From positions 1-9,936 of the forward strand of contig JAJTCL010000075.1 of the NCBI GenBank assembly GCA_021323255.1: a DNA stretch of 9,936 bases, written 5' to 3'. Origin of the DNA: Propionibacteriaceae bacterium. GTDB taxonomy: Bacteria; Actinomycetota; Actinomycetes; Propionibacteriales; Propionibacteriaceae. Both the position numbers and the translations under genes were made by a program. Position 1 is the first letter of the stretch, and each line of letters begins with the position of its first letter. The notes beneath the pieces were generated by a model that saw only the letters and a list, made by a program, of their open reading frames with translations, did not search any database and was not told the DNA's origin. Positions 1-6,251 of the stretch are shown piece by piece.

Positions 1-885
1 GACGGTGATCGGGCCGTCGTGGAGCTGGCAGCCGTTGTGGGATTGAGCATGTTGCCTGGCGGTCGGCTCGAGCCACTCCGATCTTCCACGTACGGCCTCG
101 GGTTGGTCCTCGCCGATGCCATCCGGCGAGGGGCTACCACGATCGTGCTGGGCCTGGGCGGCAGCGCGTCAAGCGATGGCGGTGCCGGGATGGTGCAAGC
201 GCTCGGCGCGCGGCTGCAGGACGCCAACGGCCGTGAGTTGCCGCCTGAAGGAGGGGCGCTTGCCGAGCTCGCTCACCTCGATGTTGCGCCGCTGCACGCC
301 GCGCTCGACAGCGTCACGATCATTGTCGCCAGCGATGTGGACAACCCGCTGCTCGGCCCGCGTGGCGCCGCCGCTGTGTTCGGGCCGCAAAAAGGCGCAG
401 GGCCGCGACAGGTCGAGACCCTCGAGCATGCCTTGCGGCACTGGTCTCAGCTGGTCGGTGCCGCCATCGGACGCTACGACGCCGAACGCCCTGGAGCCGG
501 TGCCGCGGGTGGCACCGGCTTCGCTGCGTTGGCTCTGCTCGACGCAGAGATCAAGCCGGGCATTGAGTTGATCTTGGACTTGATCGACTTCGACCGCAGG
601 ATCGCCGGCGCCGATCTGGTGGTTACCGGTGAGGGATCGCTGGATGAGCAGTCGCTGGCAGGCAAGGCGCCTGTAGGGGTGGCGCGGGCGGCAGCGAGAG
701 CGGGCATACCGGTGATCGCAGTCGCCGGCCGGCTGCAGCTCAGCCCGGTGCGGCTCCGCGAGGCCGGAATCTCGGCTGCGTATCCGCTGTCGGCCCTCGA
801 GCCAGATCCTGCCCGCAGCATCGCAAACGCAAAAGCTCTGCTGCGTAGCCTAGGTGGACAGATCGCACTGGACTGGCTCTCGTAG
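1..885 (+). CDS. Glycerate kinase, 5'-truncated by window edge
   Basis: This enzyme phosphorylates D-glycerate with ATP, feeding glycerate from glyoxylate or serine breakdown into lower glycolysis; it is cytoplasmic. The reading frame is open from base 1, so the GTG at 19 is an internal valine and the true start lies left of the window. 294 codons plus a TAG stop are visible. The family (Gly_kinase; GlxK/GarK type) is usually about 370-380 residues, so roughly 80 N-terminal residues are missing. Family hallmarks counted from the first window codon are the glycine-rich GLGGSASSDGGAGM (about 50-63), VASDVDNPLLGPRGAA (about 108-123), FGPQKGA (about 126-132) and VVTGEGSLDEQSLAGKAPVGVA near 207-228. 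All conserved blocks are intact, so this looks functional. It stands alone on its strand here and ends 101 bases before the convergent peptidase gene. The choice between glxK and garK cannot be made from the sequence. Confidence 0.94.
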   Translation, partial: DGDRAVVELAAVVGLSMLPGGRLEPLRSSTYGLGLVLADAIRRGATTIVLGLGGSASSDGGAGMVQALGARLQDANGRELPPEGGALAELAHLDVAPLHAALDSVTIIVASDVDNPLLGPRGAAAVFGPQKGAGPRQVETLEHALRHWSQLVGAAIGRYDAERPGAGAAGGTGFAALALLDAEIKPGIELILDLIDFDRRIAGADLVVTGEGSLDEQSLAGKAPVGVARAAARAGIPVIAVAGRLQLSPVRLREAGISAAYPLSALEPDPARSIANAKALLRSLGGQIALDWLS

Positions 886-900
886 TCGGTCAGCCTCCCC

Positions 901-967
901 CCGAAGAAAGTGGTCGCCAACAACACGTCTCAGAGCCGATTTCTTGTTGTACGCGACCACTTTCCGG
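901..967. repeat. Long imperfect inverted repeat in convergent intergenic gap (possible bidirectional terminator)
   Basis: The arms at 906-927 and 943-964 pair at 19 of 22 positions. The first 12 pairs (GAAAGTGGTCGC with GCGACCACTTTC) are perfect, mismatches fall at 918/952, 919/951 and 926/944, and the loop is 15 bases. Beyond two unpaired A residues (904-905), CCG at 901-903 also pairs with CGG at 965-967. The structure fills most of the 101-base gap between the stop of glycerate kinase and the stop of the peptidase gene, where a two-way transcription terminator would be expected. No run of T follows the stem on either strand, so it is not a textbook intrinsic terminator. The stem is also longer than most terminators, so a dispersed palindromic repeat or a small MITE-like remnant is possible. 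The structure is directly visible; its function is inferred. Confidence 0.8.
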
Positions 968-986
968 CCCGCAGGAGCGGTCTCGA

Positions 987-2330
987 TCAGGGGCGCTGGT
1001 CGAGGTGGGCGAACGCGTTCAGCATCAGTGTCTCGGCCAGGCACGCAGCAGCGAAGTCCGCCAGATGAAGTGACTCATTGGCACCGTGAGCCCGAGAGTC
1101 AGGATCGCCGACCGCAGTGATCAAGATCGTTGCCTCGGGGAATGCCTTGCCGAAGTCGGCAACCATCGGAATTGACCCGCCTTGCCCGATCAGGACGGGC
1201 TCGCGACCCCAAGCCTCAGTGAAGGCAGCACGAGCGGCATCGGCGTACGGGCCGGCGAAGTCAATCAACGACCCCGCGGCGGTCTCGCCCTCCGTTACCG
1301 TGACTTGCGCGCCCCAGGGAGCATGATCATTCAGGTGCGTGATCACAGCAGCCAACGCCCTCGCCGCATCCTCGCCCGGCGCGATCCGAGCGCTGATCTT
1401 GGCTCGCGCCACCGGGATCAAGGTGTTGGACGCCTTGTCAAGAGGCGTGGCATCGAGAGCGATCACCGAGACTGCGGGCTTGCACCACATTCGCTCGACG
1501 AAGGATCCGCTGCCGATCCAGTCGACGCCGTCGAAGAGTCCTGATTCCTCCCGGAGTCGCTCGGGCGGATACTCCATAGCTGGCGCCGGAGCAGTCGCCA
1601 GGCCGGCGATCGCCACATTTCCCTGATCGTCATGCAGGGTCGCCAGCAGGCGGCACAGCGCGGTCAGTGCATCCGGAACCACCCCGCCGTATTCCCCCGA
1701 ATGCACCCCATGGTCCAGGGTGCGAACCTCAACCGTGCAGCTGGCCAGTCCGCGAAGCGAGGTGGTGAAGGCCGGTTGCCCGACCGCCCAATTGTCGGAG
1801 TCCGCGATCACGAAGACGTCCGCGGCGAGATCCTCGCGGTTCTCTTCCAGCAGCTGGGCCAGATCCGTCGAGCCGACCTCCTCTTCACCCTCGATGAACA
1901 GGGTCACGCCGACAGGTGGCTTGCCTCCGAAGGCACGCAGCGCCGCGAGATGAACGGCGAAGCCACCCTTGTCGTCGCTCACCCCACGGCCGTACAGCCG
2001 GCCATTGACCTCGGTGGCCATGAACGGTGGCGTCGCCCAACCGACCGGATCACCCTCGGGTTGCACGTCGTGGTGCGCGTACAGACACACGGTTGGCATG
2101 CCCGCCGGTGCCGGAAACCGCGCGATGACTGCGGGCGCGCCCCCATTCGCCCGTACTACCCGGGCATCAGGGCATCCGGCGTCCACCAGCAACCCGACGA
2201 TGGCCAGCGCACTGCGTTCGACCTCGCTGGCCCGCGCCCGGTCCGCGCTGACCGACTCAATGGCGACAAGGTCCCCCAGATCGGAAAGTACGCGCGGAAG
2301 CAGGTCGCGAACGACATCATGCAAGGACAT
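987..2330 (-). CDS. M20 family metallopeptidase (dipeptidase-like)
   Basis: This is a 447-residue di-zinc hydrolase of the M20/M28-type fold, in the carnosinase/CNDP-like dipeptidase branch. It probably cleaves dipeptides or related amides in the cytoplasm. Metal and catalytic positions can be placed by the family pattern: H86 and D88 in YAHHDVQPEGD, D119 in YGRGVSDDKGG, general base E150 and metal ligand E151 in EGEEEVGS, D177 in VIADSDN, and H415 in AHGANESLHL. The dimerisation or lid domain lies roughly between residues 190 and 340. The length is normal for the family and no signal peptide is seen. The ATG at 2330 gives the expected N-terminus, but no good Shine-Dalgarno sequence precedes it. 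It lies 65 bases downstream of the VOC gene on the same strand, so the two may share a transcript. The exact substrate cannot be read from the sequence; acetylornithine or succinyl-diaminopimelate deacylases are less likely given the HHDVQP and EGEEEVGS signatures. Confidence 0.94.
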   Translation of the reverse strand: MSLHDVVRDLLPRVLSDLGDLVAIESVSADRARASEVERSALAIVGLLVDAGCPDARVVRANGGAPAVIARFPAPAGMPTVCLYAHHDVQPEGDPVGWATPPFMATEVNGRLYGRGVSDDKGGFAVHLAALRAFGGKPPVGVTLFIEGEEEVGSTDLAQLLEENREDLAADVFVIADSDNWAVGQPAFTTSLRGLASCTVEVRTLDHGVHSGEYGGVVPDALTALCRLLATLHDDQGNVAIAGLATAPAPAMEYPPERLREESGLFDGVDWIGSGSFVERMWCKPAVSVIALDATPLDKASNTLIPVARAKISARIAPGEDAARALAAVITHLNDHAPWGAQVTVTEGETAAGSLIDFAGPYADAARAAFTEAWGREPVLIGQGGSIPMVADFGKAFPEATILITAVGDPDSRAHGANESLHLADFAAACLAETLMLNAFAHLDQRP

Positions 2331-2368
2331 GTGGGGAGCCTATGACGTCGACCTTCTCGATCGGTGAT

Positions 2369-2395
2369 CCCGCTCGATGCTGTGAACGAGCCGGG
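2369..2395 (-). terminator. Possible hairpin terminator after VOC gene
   Basis: Directly after the VOC stop codon, CCCGCTCG (2369-2376) pairs with CGAGCCGGG (2387-2395) in an 8-bp GC-rich stem with one bulged C at 2391 and a 10-base loop. No T tract follows on the minus strand, so termination would be partial or factor-dependent. It could limit read-through into the peptidase gene downstream. The hairpin is seen; the role is inferred. Confidence 0.35.
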
Positions 2396-2809
2396 TCAGG
2401 TCCTCTTGGCGAGGATGTCGAGGTAGTGCTGGTTGTACATCAGGCCGAGCACGTTGCCGAATGGATCGACGACGGATGCGGTGATGAAGCCGTCGCCCTG
2501 CTTGGTGATCGGTGCATGCTCCGTGGCGCCCAGTGCCAGCACCCGCTGCAAGGCTGCCTCGATGTCATCGACGTGCCAGTAGACGACCGCGCCGGACGGC
2601 GATCCACCGGTCGGGTGGGGCGCGAACGTGCTGGAAAGGATGCCGAACTCGTGCTCGTAGTCACCGATGCGGAACTCCAGATAACCCGGGCCTTTGCCGT
2701 AGTCCGCGCTGTCGTAGTAGGGCGGTACGCCGAACAGCTCGCTGTACCACTTCGCGGCCGCCGCGTGGTCTTCGGCGAAGAAGTTGACGGTGCACAGTCC
2801 TCGCAACAT
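2396..2809 (-). CDS. VOC / glyoxalase-bleomycin resistance fold protein
   Basis: This 137-residue single-unit vicinal oxygen chelate (VOC) protein is the usual length for a stand-alone paired beta-alpha-beta-beta-beta domain. The first half reads CTVNFFAEDHAAAAKWYSEL (residues 6-25), the typical opening strand and helix of glyoxalase-like proteins, followed by YLEFRIGDYEHEFGI. The second half has VVYWHVDDIEAALQRVLALGA (from residue 75) and the closing VVDPFGNVLGLMYN (113-126). H79 and the acidic residues in EHEFGI are candidate metal ligands. The start at 2809 is supported by an AAGGAGG Shine-Dalgarno site 10 bases upstream. Its substrate cannot be deduced; members include dioxygenases, glyoxalase I, thiol transferases and antibiotic-binding proteins. 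It is divergent from the WYL regulator, with about 97 bases between the starts, which makes it a candidate target of that regulator. The C-terminal tail after the final strand is short, ending in ILAKRT. Confidence 0.92.
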   Translation of the reverse strand: MLRGLCTVNFFAEDHAAAAKWYSELFGVPPYYDSADYGKGPGYLEFRIGDYEHEFGILSSTFAPHPTGGSPSGAVVYWHVDDIEAALQRVLALGATEHAPITKQGDGFITASVVDPFGNVLGLMYNQHYLDILAKRT

Positions 2810-2819
2810 GTCTCTGGTG

Positions 2820-2826
2820 CCTCCTT
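2820..2826 (-). promoter_or_regulatory. Strong ribosome binding site for VOC gene
   Basis: The minus strand reads AAGGAGG, 10 bases before the ATG at 2809. It is the best Shine-Dalgarno match in the window and fixes the start of the VOC protein. Confidence 0.75.
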
Positions 2827-2862
2827 GGTCTCGTTTCTGCTTCTGTGACCATCATTGCGCTT

Positions 2863-2887
2863 AAAGTGCTCATGAACTGGACACTTT
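2863..2887. promoter_or_regulatory. Imperfect dyad, candidate operator between VOC gene and WYL regulator
   Basis: AAAGTG (2863-2868) and CACTTT (2882-2887) are exact inverted hexamers in a 25-base dyad centred on 2875. An inner CA/TG pair (2871-2872 with 2878-2879) adds symmetry, giving AAAGTG-NN-CA-N5-TG-NN-CACTTT. It lies in the only shared upstream region of two divergent genes, 20 bases before the regulator ATG. This is the place and shape expected for an operator bound by a dimeric HTH-WYL protein controlling itself and its neighbour. No convincing -35/-10 pair was found in either direction, although TAAAGT at 2862-2867 could serve as a weak -10 element overlapping the left half-site. 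The symmetry is seen; the binding is inferred. Confidence 0.45.
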
Positions 2888-2906
2888 GTTTGGCAAACTC
2901 GACGTC

Positions 2907-3851
2907 ATGCGAGCCGACCGCCTTGTCGCCACTTTCCTGCTGATGCAATCCCGCGGGCGAGTGACGGCAGCCGAGCTGGCCGCTGACCTGGGGATGTCGG
3001 TGGCCACTGCCCGTCGCGACCTCGATGCCCTGTCGGCCGCCGGGGTTCCGGTCTATCCGCAGCCGGGTCGCGGGGGCGGCTGGCAGCTCGTGGGCGGCGC
3101 CCGCACCGACCTCAGTGGGCTTACCGCCACGGAGGCGCAGGCATTGTTCCTGCTGGCCGGCCCGGCGGCGTCGAGTGCCCCCGAGGTCAAGTCAGCGCTG
3201 CGCAAGCTGGTCCGGGCCCTGCCCAGCACCTTCCGGGCCGACGCCGAGGCAGCGGCGGACGCGGTGTTGATCGACTCGGCCGCCTGGGGTGAAAATGACA
3301 ACGAGGCACCTGCAGTGGTCCGCGAACTGCAGGCCGCTGTGGTGCGGCGGCGCAAGGTGCGGCTCGGCTACAGGGGTCGTGCCGGGCCCGCGTCGCAGCG
3401 ACTCATCGACCCGTGGGGTCTGGTCGACAAGGACGACGTCTGGTACCTGATCGCTGGCACACCAAAGGGCCGGCGGACATTCCGCGTCGACCGCATCGTC
3501 GAGGCCGTGCTGACTGACCAGCCGGCTGAGCGACCCCGCGACTTCCAACTTGGCCAAGCGTGGCAGGAGGTCGTCGCCGAGATGGAGCGGCGGCGTTCCC
3601 TCATCCAGGCGACCGTGCTCATCGATGGCCGGTTCGTGCACGTATTGCAGTCACACTACGGACGCCATTGCGAGGTGCTGGATGCATTGCACGACGGGCG
3701 AGTACGGGTCCGGGTCGCCTCACATATGGCCCGCTCGATCGCCGAGCAGCTGGCCGGCTGGGGCGATGCCGTAGAGGTGCTCGAACCCGATGAGGTCCGC
3801 GGGGAGTTGGCCCGCATCGGCGCCGAGCTCGTGCGCAGTTATGCCCGCTGA
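2907..3851 (+). CDS. HTH-WYL domain transcriptional regulator (YafY/DeoR-like)
   Basis: This is a 314-residue one-component regulator. Residues 1-60 form a winged helix-turn-helix of the DeoR/HTH_11 kind, with recognition region AAELAADLGMSVATARRDLD (about 21-40) and wing GVPVYPQPGRGGGWQL. The WYL domain follows, with the signature DPWGLVDKDDVWYLIAG (168-184; W179, Y180, L181) and TFRVDRIVEA (191-200). The C-terminal segment (about 230-312) is the usual WYL C-terminal extension. WYL domains are known to sense small ligands or nucleic acid, but the ligand here is unknown. The ATG at 2907 is preferred because MRADRLVATFLLMQ is the typical family opening. A TTG at 2886 would add seven residues without homologous character. 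No Shine-Dalgarno sequence precedes the ATG, so a leaderless or very short-leader mRNA is possible. It is divergent from the VOC gene and probably controls it; a link to the peptidase gene is less certain. It ends 20 bases before the convergent purL stop. Confidence 0.94.
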   Translation: MRADRLVATFLLMQSRGRVTAAELAADLGMSVATARRDLDALSAAGVPVYPQPGRGGGWQLVGGARTDLSGLTATEAQALFLLAGPAASSAPEVKSALRKLVRALPSTFRADAEAAADAVLIDSAAWGENDNEAPAVVRELQAAVVRRRKVRLGYRGRAGPASQRLIDPWGLVDKDDVWYLIAGTPKGRRTFRVDRIVEAVLTDQPAERPRDFQLGQAWQEVVAEMERRRSLIQATVLIDGRFVHVLQSHYGRHCEVLDALHDGRVRVRVASHMARSIAEQLAGWGDAVEVLEPDEVRGELARIGAELVRSYAR

Positions 3852-3871
3852 GCAGATCCTCCGCCGATCCG

Positions 3872-6241
3872 TCAATGGGTCGCCATGACGGCCGGGATGG
3901 TGTCCTGCCACGCCTCCCGGATGCGGGTCAGGGGCAGCATGAACTGACCGACCACCTCGAGGCTGGCATCCTCCTGGGCCGTGACCACCCCGAGCTTGGT
4001 CAGCATCACCCCATTGATTCGACACAGCGAAGCGAGATCGCGGTCGGCACCCTCCTTGACCGAGACAAGGGCTCGCCCGGTGGTTTCGGAGAAGAGCCAG
4101 ACGAACGGATCAGCCTCTGAGGGCAACTCGATACGCGCGCCGAAGCCGTAGCGTAGGGCGGACTCGACCAACGCTTGCGCCAGCCCACCATCGGCCAGGT
4201 CATGAGCGCTGCCGAGCAGGCCGCGGCGGCTCGCCCTGATCAGTACCTCTGCCAGTGCCTTCTCCTGAGCAAAATCAACCTCTGGCGGCCGACCACCAAG
4301 ATGATCATGAATGACCTGTGCCCAGGCGGAACCGGCCAATTCGTCACGGGTCTCACCGAGCAGGTAGATGGGGTGCTCAGCCGCGCTGAAGCCTCCGGAG
4401 GTCCGTCGCGTCACATCGTCGATCACTCCGAGCACTCCGACCACTGGCGTTGGCAAGATCGGCGTGCTGCCTGTCTGGTTGTAGAAACTCACGTTCCCAC
4501 CGGTCACCGGCGTACCCAGCGCCCGGCAGCCATCGGCGAGCCCTCGTACGGCTTCGCTGAACTGCCACATGATCGCCGGATCCTCTGGCGAGCCGAAGTT
4601 GAGGCAGTCAGTGATCGCCAGCGGCTCTGCCCCGGAACTCGCGACGTTGCGGTACGCCTCTGCTAGCGCCAGCTGTGCGCCCGCGTAGGGATCCAGCAGT
4701 GCAAAGCGGGAGTTGCAGTCGGTGGCGAGAGCGACTCCGAGGCCGGAGTACTCATCAATTCGTAGTACGCCTGCATCGTCAGGTTGTGCGAGCACGGAGT
4801 TGCCGCGGACGTATCGGTCGTATTGATCGGTGACCCAGGACTTGTCACAGAGGTTAGGCGAGCCGATCAGGCGGAGCAGGGTGTCGGCAAGCTCTTCGCC
4901 GCCGGCTGGTCGCGGAAGCTGATCAATCCCGTTGGCCTGGACCTGATCCTGCCACTCCGGCCGCCCGTAGGGCCGCTGGTAAACCGGACCCTCGTGAGCG
5001 ACCGTACGCGGCGGTACGTCGACAACTGTCTCACCATGCCAGTCGATCACCAGCCGGTCTCCCGCGGTCACCTCGCCGATCACAGTCGCCAGCACATCCC
5101 ACTTGCGGCAGATCGCCAGGAAATCCTCGACATGCTCGGGCTCGACGATCGCCATCATGCGTTCCTGCGACTCGCTCATCAAGATCTCTTCTGGGCTGAG
5201 CGTTGTGTTACGCAGCGGCACCAGATCAAGATCAATGTGCATGCCGCCGTCACCGGCGCTGGCCAGCTCTGAGGTGGCGCAGGAGAGTCCAGCGCCGCCG
5301 AGATCTTGGATGCCGGTGATCAGCCCGGCCGCGAAGATCTCCAGCGTGCACTCGATGAGCAGCTTCTCCAGGAACGGATCACCTACCTGCACGCTGGGCC
5401 GCTTACTGGCGGGCTTGCGCCCTGAGCTTGTCGAAGAGCTGCGCCCTGAGCTTGTCGAAGGGTACGCTTCGACCTGCTCAGTGCTCCGCTCTGCCTGCCC
5501 AGCGTTCGTACCCTCCGCGTCGTCGAAGCTCTCCGAGGCGAGCACGCTGACCCCACCGATGCCATCTGCGCCAGTGGAGGCCCCATACAAGATCACCTGA
5601 TTGCCGGCACCGGTGGCCTTTGCCAGGTGCAGGTCTTCATGGCGGAGAACACCGACGCACAAGGCGTTGACCAGCGGATTGCCGAGATAGGTGTGGTCGT
5701 AGGCCACCTCACCGCCGATGTTCGGCAAGCCCAAACAGTTCCCGTAGCCGCCGATGCCGGCCACAACACCCGGCAGCACCCGTGCTGTGTCGGGCTCGTG
5801 GAGGGGCCCAAAGCGAAGAGAATCCATGACGCCGATGGGCCGCGCTCCCATGGCCAAGATGTCGCGGACAATTCCGCCGACACCGGTGGCGGCGCCTTGG
5901 TACGGCTCGACGTAGCTGGGATGGTTGTGCGACTCGATCTTGAAGGTGACGGCGTAGCCCTGTCCGATGTCGACCACGCCCGCGTTCTCCCCGATGCCGG
6001 CGAGCAGTTTGCCGACGGGGGTTTCCGTCGGGAGCTCGGCGAACTGGCGCAGATGCACCTTGGACGACTTGTACGAGCAGTGTTCGGACCACATGACGGA
6101 GTACATGGCGAGCTCGGATGAGGTCGGTCGACGGCCCAGGATCTCCTTGATCCGGGCGTACTCGTCGTCTTTCAGGCCCAGCTCAGCCCATGGTTGTGCC
6201 TGGTCGGGTGTTCGGGCCGCGTCGCCGACAGTGTCTGCCAC
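3872..6241 (-). CDS. purL: Phosphoribosylformylglycinamidine synthase large subunit PurL
   Basis: PurL is the ATP-using synthetase subunit of FGAM synthase. It converts FGAR plus ammonia from PurQ to FGAM in purine synthesis. The 789-residue protein carries the hallmarks of the small-type PurL: MYSVMWSEHCSYKSSK (46-61, with catalytic H54), FKIESHNHPS (100-109), GAATGVGGIVRD (116-127), DLGGAGLSCATSE (313-325), SESQERM (356-362), TGGNVSFYNQ (580-589) and SAHDLADGGLAQ (678-689). The GTG at 6241 is chosen because the protein then begins VADTVGDAARTPDQ, which aligns with the start I recall for mycobacterial PurL (LDTVEHAATTPDQ). A longer frame to 6364 runs into the upstream gene. An AGGT overlapping the upstream TAG stop may be its weak ribosome site. 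It is about 35 residues longer than the mycobacterial protein as I remember it. Most of the excess is a repeat-encoded Ser/Thr/Gly-rich insert at about residues 245-281, just before PSVQVGDPF. It is the last gene of the pur cluster. Confidence 0.98.
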   Translation of the reverse strand: MADTVGDAARTPDQAQPWAELGLKDDEYARIKEILGRRPTSSELAMYSVMWSEHCSYKSSKVHLRQFAELPTETPVGKLLAGIGENAGVVDIGQGYAVTFKIESHNHPSYVEPYQGAATGVGGIVRDILAMGARPIGVMDSLRFGPLHEPDTARVLPGVVAGIGGYGNCLGLPNIGGEVAYDHTYLGNPLVNALCVGVLRHEDLHLAKATGAGNQVILYGASTGADGIGGVSVLASESFDDAEGTNAGQAERSTEQVEAYPSTSSGRSSSTSSGRKPASKRPSVQVGDPFLEKLLIECTLEIFAAGLITGIQDLGGAGLSCATSELASAGDGGMHIDLDLVPLRNTTLSPEEILMSESQERMMAIVEPEHVEDFLAICRKWDVLATVIGEVTAGDRLVIDWHGETVVDVPPRTVAHEGPVYQRPYGRPEWQDQVQANGIDQLPRPAGGEELADTLLRLIGSPNLCDKSWVTDQYDRYVRGNSVLAQPDDAGVLRIDEYSGLGVALATDCNSRFALLDPYAGAQLALAEAYRNVASSGAEPLAITDCLNFGSPEDPAIMWQFSEAVRGLADGCRALGTPVTGGNVSFYNQTGSTPILPTPVVGVLGVIDDVTRRTSGGFSAAEHPIYLLGETRDELAGSAWAQVIHDHLGGRPPEVDFAQEKALAEVLIRASRRGLLGSAHDLADGGLAQALVESALRYGFGARIELPSEADPFVWLFSETTGRALVSVKEGADRDLASLCRINGVMLTKLGVVTAQEDASLEVVGQFMLPLTRIREAWQDTIPAVMATH
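5416..5481. repeat. Tandem plus inverted interspersed repeat inside purL (core CTTCGACAAGCTCAGGGCGC)
   Basis: Two identical 21-base direct repeats, TGCGCCCTGAGCTTGTCGAAG on the plus strand without its last base in the quoted unit length, occupy 5416-5436 and 5440-5460 with a 24-base period, exactly eight codons. A third, inverted and slightly diverged copy lies at 5467-5481 (13 of 15 matching). Copies two and three therefore form a hairpin at 5446-5481 with a 6-base loop. On the coding strand the unit reads TTCGACAAGCTCAGGGCGC and encodes STSSGR twice. A further inverted 8-mer, AGGGTACG (5459-5466) with CGTACCCT (5507-5514), flanks the right side. The TTCGACAAGCTCAGG core is, from memory, a common dispersed palindromic repeat in high-GC bacterial genomes, mostly between genes. 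Here it is inside a gene and keeps the frame. Confidence 0.85.
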
Positions 6242-6251
6242 GGCCGCAACG

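Noticed and set aside
1632..2345. 237-codon plus-strand open frame opposite the peptidase gene
   Set aside because: It is fully antisense to a gene with intact M20 metal-binding motifs and has no family signature of its own.
906..2887. AAAGTG/CACTTT hexamers shared by the intergenic hairpin (906-964) and the WYL dyad (2863-2887), suggesting the same regulator binds both
   Set aside because: Only six bases per arm are shared, spacing differs greatly (13 versus more than 40 bases), and the hairpin lies after stop codons. Chance resemblance is the simpler reading.
2886..2906. TTG start seven codons upstream for the WYL regulator
   Set aside because: It would place the coding start inside the dyad operator candidate, and the extra residues do not resemble the family. 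The ATG at 2907 gives the usual MRADRL opening.
5416..5460. Two identical direct repeats of about 21 bases, suggestive of a minimal CRISPR array
   Set aside because: The interval between copies is only 3 bases, there is no spacer, they lie inside purL in frame, and an inverted third copy follows. This is a palindromic dispersed repeat, not CRISPR.
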